NCBI RefSeq assembly: GCF_040529055.1 | Contig: NZ_CP132342.1 | Span: 3,160,001-3,224,000 of the forward strand | Direction of reading: 5' to 3' | Length of the DNA: 64,000 nt | Source of the DNA: Xanthomonas sontii | GTDB taxonomy: Bacteria > Pseudomonadota > Gammaproteobacteria > Xanthomonadales > Xanthomonadaceae | In this document: positions 60,457-64,000 of the stretch, piece by piece | Position numbering within the stretch: the first letter of the stretch is position 1 | How the letters are laid out: the number at the start of each line of letters is the position of its first letter | Notes under the pieces: model-generated | Databases searched by the model: none | What the model was told of the DNA's origin: nothing | What the model saw: the letters and a program-made list of their open reading frames with translations, nothing else | Made by a program: the position numbers and the translations under genes

Positions 60457-61979
60457 ACGAGGCCTGGTTGAAACCGGCGCTGCTGGGTATCGATCGCCCG
60501 CAACGGATTGCCCTCGATGGCGCACTCGGCGAGGTGCTCGCCGCCATCGCCACGCAGGACGATGCCGCACTGGGCTACAGCCTGCAGGTGGGCGCGTTGG
60601 CCGCCTGCCGGCGTGCGGCGCTGCGTCTCGGCGCGCCACTGCCGCTACCGCCGCCCGCGCCGCCCGATCCGCAAGCGCTGCCCGCAGACCATGCCTGGGT
60701 GCCGCTGTTGCGGGCGCTGTTCGCCAGCGCGCAGCCCGCAGCGTGGCTGAAACGCCTTCGCCACGAAGCCTGCCTGCAACTGGCCGCACGCGGCCAGCAT
60801 CTGCCGGTCGCAGTACTGCCGCAGGCATTGGACGCGGGGGCGCGCCTGAGCGCGTTGCGGGGCGCATTGCGCCCGGTGCTGGGCGCGCGTGGCCGCTGGC
60901 TCGCGGCGCGCAACGCGGAGTGGACCTACGCCGCCGATGCGGTAGCGGCGGCGCAGACGCCTGCCGATCTGGCGCGGATCTGGGAGGAGGGCACGTTCGA
61001 TGCGCGCCTGCTGGCCTTGCGGCAGTTGCGCGCGTCCGACCCCGACGGCGCGCGCCAGCGCCTGCAGGACGCGCAAAATGAACTGTCCGCACGTGAACGC
61101 GCCGCCTGCGTCGATGCGTTGCGGCCGCAGTTGTGCGAGGCCGATGCGCCGTTCCTGCAGCAACTGCTGAAGGACCGCAGCCGCGAGGTCCGCCAGTTGG
61201 CCGGGCCGATGCTGGCGCGGTTGCCGTCCACCGCACATGCGCAGTACCTGCAAGCGCAGATGTCGGCGGTGTTGCAACAGCAGCGCACGGGCCTGTTGCG
61301 CCGGGTGAGCTGGACCCTGGAGGCGCCGAGGGCGGCCGATGCCGGCTGGAACGAGGCGGCCATCGACAGCAAGCGGCCCGGCAGCGACGCGCTCGGTGAG
61401 CGCGCCTGGTGGCTCTATCAACTGGCGCGGCAGTTGCCGCTCGCCTGGTGGTGCCGCACGCTGGAGAAGACCCCGCAAGAGGTGCTGGCCTGGTCCCGCA
61501 CCACGGAGTGGGACGCCGCCCTGCTGCGTGCCTGGCTTGAGCAGGTGGACGCCAGCGAGCCGGCCTGGGTGGAAGCCCTGCTCGACGTGGAGCAACGGCA
61601 GCGCAGCCCGAGCGAGCTGCTGGCCCTGCTGCCGCCGGAGCAGCGCGAGCGCTACTGGCCGCCGAGTACCGCGCAACTGCAGCGACAGGCGCTGCTCGGC
61701 GAGGTGCTGGCCGGCACCGCCCACGGCCAGCACTTGAGCGCCGCCTATTCGCAGTCGCTGGCGACAGACCTGGGCTCGCTGTTCGGCGCTCCGATGCTGC
61801 GCCACGACTATCTGCTGCGCGACGCGCTGCTGGAACTGCTCGCCGTCCTGCATCCATCCGCATTGCCGCGGGTGCAGGTGGCCGATCCGCCGGCGGACGC
61901 CAGCGCCGCCTTGCTCGATTGCGTGCAGCAGGCCCGCCAGCTCCTGGTCCTGCGCCAGACCCTGCACGCCGCATCCTGA
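60453..61979 (+). CDS. DUF5691-family helical protein
   Basis: 508 aa. ATG 60453 overlaps the SWIM stop by 4 bp and has AAGGAG 6 nt upstream, so translation is coupled. The whole protein is predicted helical, with HEAT-like stretches such as DARLLALRQLRASDPDGAR, FLQQLLKDRSREVRQLAGPML and ERAACVDALRPQL, which would suit a scaffold. Family assignment rests on position between a SWIM protein and a MoxR ATPase and on general character; I cannot confirm it without a profile search. No catalytic motif is visible. It is 26 bp from the next gene. Confidence 0.75.
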   Translation: MNEAWLKPALLGIDRPQRIALDGALGEVLAAIATQDDAALGYSLQVGALAACRRAALRLGAPLPLPPPAPPDPQALPADHAWVPLLRALFASAQPAAWLKRLRHEACLQLAARGQHLPVAVLPQALDAGARLSALRGALRPVLGARGRWLAARNAEWTYAADAVAAAQTPADLARIWEEGTFDARLLALRQLRASDPDGARQRLQDAQNELSARERAACVDALRPQLCEADAPFLQQLLKDRSREVRQLAGPMLARLPSTAHAQYLQAQMSAVLQQQRTGLLRRVSWTLEAPRAADAGWNEAAIDSKRPGSDALGERAWWLYQLARQLPLAWWCRTLEKTPQEVLAWSRTTEWDAALLRAWLEQVDASEPAWVEALLDVEQRQRSPSELLALLPPEQRERYWPPSTAQLQRQALLGEVLAGTAHGQHLSAAYSQSLATDLGSLFGAPMLRHDYLLRDALLELLAVLHPSALPRVQVADPPADASAALLDCVQQARQLLVLRQTLHAAS

Positions 61980-62005
61980 TCCTTACGCCTTCCACTGGAG
62001 ACCTC

Positions 62006-63088
62006 ATGAGCACTGCCGTCCTGCGCCAGCACGCCGAACATCAATACGCCGAGGAACTGGAGGAACTGCGCCGCCAGGACAACCGCCAGCGGCCTGCCAA
62101 CTGGCAGCTGTCGCCCTGGGCGGTGGTGACCTACCTGCTCGGCGGCACGCTGGAGAACGGCTTCGTGGTCAGCCCCAAGTACATCGGCGACCGCCGCCTG
62201 ATGGAAGTGGCCGTGGCGACCATCGCCACCGATCGCGCCCTGCTGCTGTTCGGCGTACCGGGCACCGCCAAGTCCTGGGTGTCCGAACACATGACCGCGG
62301 CGATCAGCGGCGATTCCACGCTGCTGGTGCAGGGCACCGCCGGCACCAGCGAAGAGCAGATCCGCTACGGCTGGAACTATGCGCAGCTGCTGGCCAACGG
62401 GCCCAGCGAGAAGGCGCTGGTGCCGAGCCCGCTGATGCAGGCCATGCGCCTGGGCAAGATCGCCCGCATCGAGGAGCTCACCCGCATTCCGGCCGACGTG
62501 CAGGACGCGCTGATCACCGTGCTGTCGGAAAAGACCCTGCCGATCCCGGAGCTGGGCAGCGAAGTGCAGGCGGTGCGCGGCTTCAGCGTGATCGCCACCG
62601 CCAACAACCGCGACAAGGGCGTCAACGAACTGTCCAGCGCGCTGAAGCGCCGCTTCAACACCGTGATCCTGCCGGTGCCGTCCAGCGAGGAGGACGAAGT
62701 GGCGATCGTGCGCAAGCGCGTGGCCGAAATGGGCGCGGCGCTGGACCTGCCGGCCGAGCCGCCGGCGCTGCAGGAAGTGGCGCGGGTGGTGCGCATCTTC
62801 CGCGAGTTGCGCAATGGCGTGACCGAAGACGGCAAGGCCAAGCTGAAGAGCCCGACCGCCACGCTCTCCACCGCCGAGGCCATTTCCGTGATTAACAACG
62901 GCATGGCCCTGGCCGGCCATTTCGGCGACGGCGTGTTGCGCCCCGGCGACATGGCCGCCGGCATGATCGGCGCCATCGTCAAGGATCCGGTGCAGGACGC
63001 GCTGGTGTGGAAGGAATACCTGGAAACCGTGGTGAAGGAGCGCGAGGACTGGAAGGACCTGTACCGCGCGTTCCGCGAGCAGGCCTGA
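62006..63088 (+). CDS. MoxR-family AAA+ ATPase
   Basis: 360 aa from ATG 62006 with GGAG 6 nt upstream. Walker A is GVPGTAKS (residues 83-90), the Walker B region is IARIEELTRI, sensor 1 is in VIATANNRDKGV, and the arginine-finger region is ELSSALKRRFN. A helical lid follows. MoxR ATPases work as chaperone-like machines, usually with a von Willebrand A-domain partner. None is seen inside the window, but the operon continues past the right edge, where one would be expected. The C-terminus ends in a helical segment (KEYLETVVKEREDWKDLYRAF). Confidence 0.93.
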   Translation: MSTAVLRQHAEHQYAEELEELRRQDNRQRPANWQLSPWAVVTYLLGGTLENGFVVSPKYIGDRRLMEVAVATIATDRALLLFGVPGTAKSWVSEHMTAAISGDSTLLVQGTAGTSEEQIRYGWNYAQLLANGPSEKALVPSPLMQAMRLGKIARIEELTRIPADVQDALITVLSEKTLPIPELGSEVQAVRGFSVIATANNRDKGVNELSSALKRRFNTVILPVPSSEEDEVAIVRKRVAEMGAALDLPAEPPALQEVARVVRIFRELRNGVTEDGKAKLKSPTATLSTAEAISVINNGMALAGHFGDGVLRPGDMAAGMIGAIVKDPVQDALVWKEYLETVVKEREDWKDLYRAFREQA

Positions 63089-63102
63089 GCGAGCCGGCCT
63101 CG

Positions 63103-64000
63103 ATGAGCGAAGCCATCTCCCTGTTCGGCATTCGCCACCACGGTCCCGGCTGCACGCGCAGCCTGGTGGCCGCGTTGACGGCGTTGCAGCCGGACTGCGT
63201 GCTGATCGAAGGGCCGGCAGGTAACGAGGCATTGCTGCCGCACGTGCTGGAGGAGGGCATGCAGCCGCCGGTGGCCCTGCTGTCCTATTGCGTCGACGAC
63301 CCGCAGTTGGCCGTGTTCCATCCGTATGCGGCGTACTCCCCGGAATGGCAGGCCATGCACTGGGCGCTGCGCAACGGCGTGGCGGTGCGCTTCATGGACG
63401 TGCCGCCGGCCTTGACCCTGGAATGGCAGGCGCAGGCGCGTGCCGAGCGCATGGCTGCGCCTGCAGACCAAATGCCGGAACCGGCGGACACGCCGCCACC
63501 GGCGCAGGACGACGCCGACGCAGCCGGGGACGAGCGCGCCGAGGTGCGCCCGTCCGATCCGCTGGACTGGCTGGCGCGCGCCGCCGGCCATGCCGACGGC
63601 GAGGCCTGGTGGAACCACATGGTGGAAGAGCGGGGCGACGGGCAGGGGCTGTTCGATGCCATCGCCGAGGCCATGGCCGCCGTGCGCGAACACACGCCGG
63701 AGCCTCCCGGCCTGCGCGGCGAACACGAGGCCGTGCGCGAAGCCCACATGCGCAGCGCGCTGCGCAGCGCCAGCAAGGCGTTCGCGCGTGTCGCGGTGGT
63801 TTGTGGCGCCTGGCATGTGCCGGCGTTGCAGCCGGCCGCGTTGCGCGCCAACAGCGCCACCGCGGATAGCCGCGTGCTCAAGGCCATGCCCAAGCGCAAG
63901 ACGCAGAGCACCTGGGTGCCATGGACCTATCGCCACCTGAGCATGGACAGCGGCTACGGCGCCGGCGTGGAAGCGCCGGGCTGGTACGACCACCTGTGGC
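63103..64000 (+). CDS. DUF5682-family protein, 5' part (runs off the window)
   Basis: ATG 63103, 15 bp after the MoxR stop. 299 codons are visible and open to the window edge. It starts with GIRHHGPGCTRSL, then LIEGPAGNEALLPHV near residues 34-48, and has VVCGAWHVPAL near 240. The pairing of an N-terminal H-G-x-G turn, an early E-G-P strand and a late GxxH strand resembles the TraB/ChaN/EreA-type hydrolase clan, which suggests a metal-dependent hydrolase; this is my inference. An acidic Pro/Asp-rich linker lies at about 122-150. It is in the same operon as the SWIM, DUF5691 and MoxR genes. Confidence 0.8.
   Translation, partial: MSEAISLFGIRHHGPGCTRSLVAALTALQPDCVLIEGPAGNEALLPHVLEEGMQPPVALLSYCVDDPQLAVFHPYAAYSPEWQAMHWALRNGVAVRFMDVPPALTLEWQAQARAERMAAPADQMPEPADTPPPAQDDADAAGDERAEVRPSDPLDWLARAAGHADGEAWWNHMVEERGDGQGLFDAIAEAMAAVREHTPEPPGLRGEHEAVREAHMRSALRSASKAFARVAVVCGAWHVPALQPAALRANSATADSRVLKAMPKRKTQSTWVPWTYRHLSMDSGYGAGVEAPGWYDHLW

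Overview
The window looks like a chromosomal segment of a plant-associated gammaproteobacterium, most likely Xanthomonas or a close relative. This is inferred from the GC-rich housekeeping-type genes on the right, the NRPS/FAAL/SyrD-like gene content, and a hairpin repeat of a kind I associate with Xanthomonas genomes. No ribosomal or marker gene is present, so species is not assignable.

Layout. Bases 1-46263 are all on the minus strand and are dominated by a giant non-ribosomal lipopeptide cluster. In transcription order it holds a SyrD/PvdE-like exporter (46263-44557), a SyrP/TauD-like non-haem iron hydroxylase (44418-43405), and three NRPS genes. NRPS A has 6008 aa: a fatty-acyl-AMP ligase, a carrier and five modules. 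NRPS B has 4371 aa: a TubC-like docking domain and four modules, two with dual condensation/epimerisation domains. NRPS C has 2700 aa: two modules and tandem thioesterases. Then come a membrane M28 metallopeptidase and, behind their own promoter, a PadR regulator, a DUF1700 protein, a very small membrane protein and the first 43 codons of what is probably an efflux adaptor. Colinearity predicts an N-acylated 11-residue peptide whose first three residues are identical and whose residues 5 and 7 are probably D.

The modules are extraordinarily repetitive. Modules 1-3 recur with an exact 3165-bp period. Condensation domains, the A-domain C-terminal parts and the carriers are almost identical across most of NRPS A and B, while several A-domain cores are different, lower-GC inserts. 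This points to recent module duplication plus A-core exchange.

An approximately 1.1-kb gene-poor stretch (46264-47379) separates the cluster from tRNA-Ala(GGC), tRNA-Glu(TTC), a terminator and two copies of a 38-bp hairpin repeat. From 47978 the composition is visibly richer in GC. A minus-strand operon (56364-47978) encodes a tripartite RND efflux system (outer-membrane lipoprotein, MipA/OmpV protein, adaptor, pump) and an alpha/beta-hydrolase lipoprotein. A divergent OmpR-type two-component pair (56474-58410) shares the intergenic region, which contains a perfect inverted repeat. The right edge (59113-64000) is a tightly packed plus-strand operon of a SWIM zinc-finger protein, a DUF5691 protein, a MoxR AAA ATPase and a DUF5682 protein cut by the window end.

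All domain and substrate statements come from reading motifs by eye; no database search was run.
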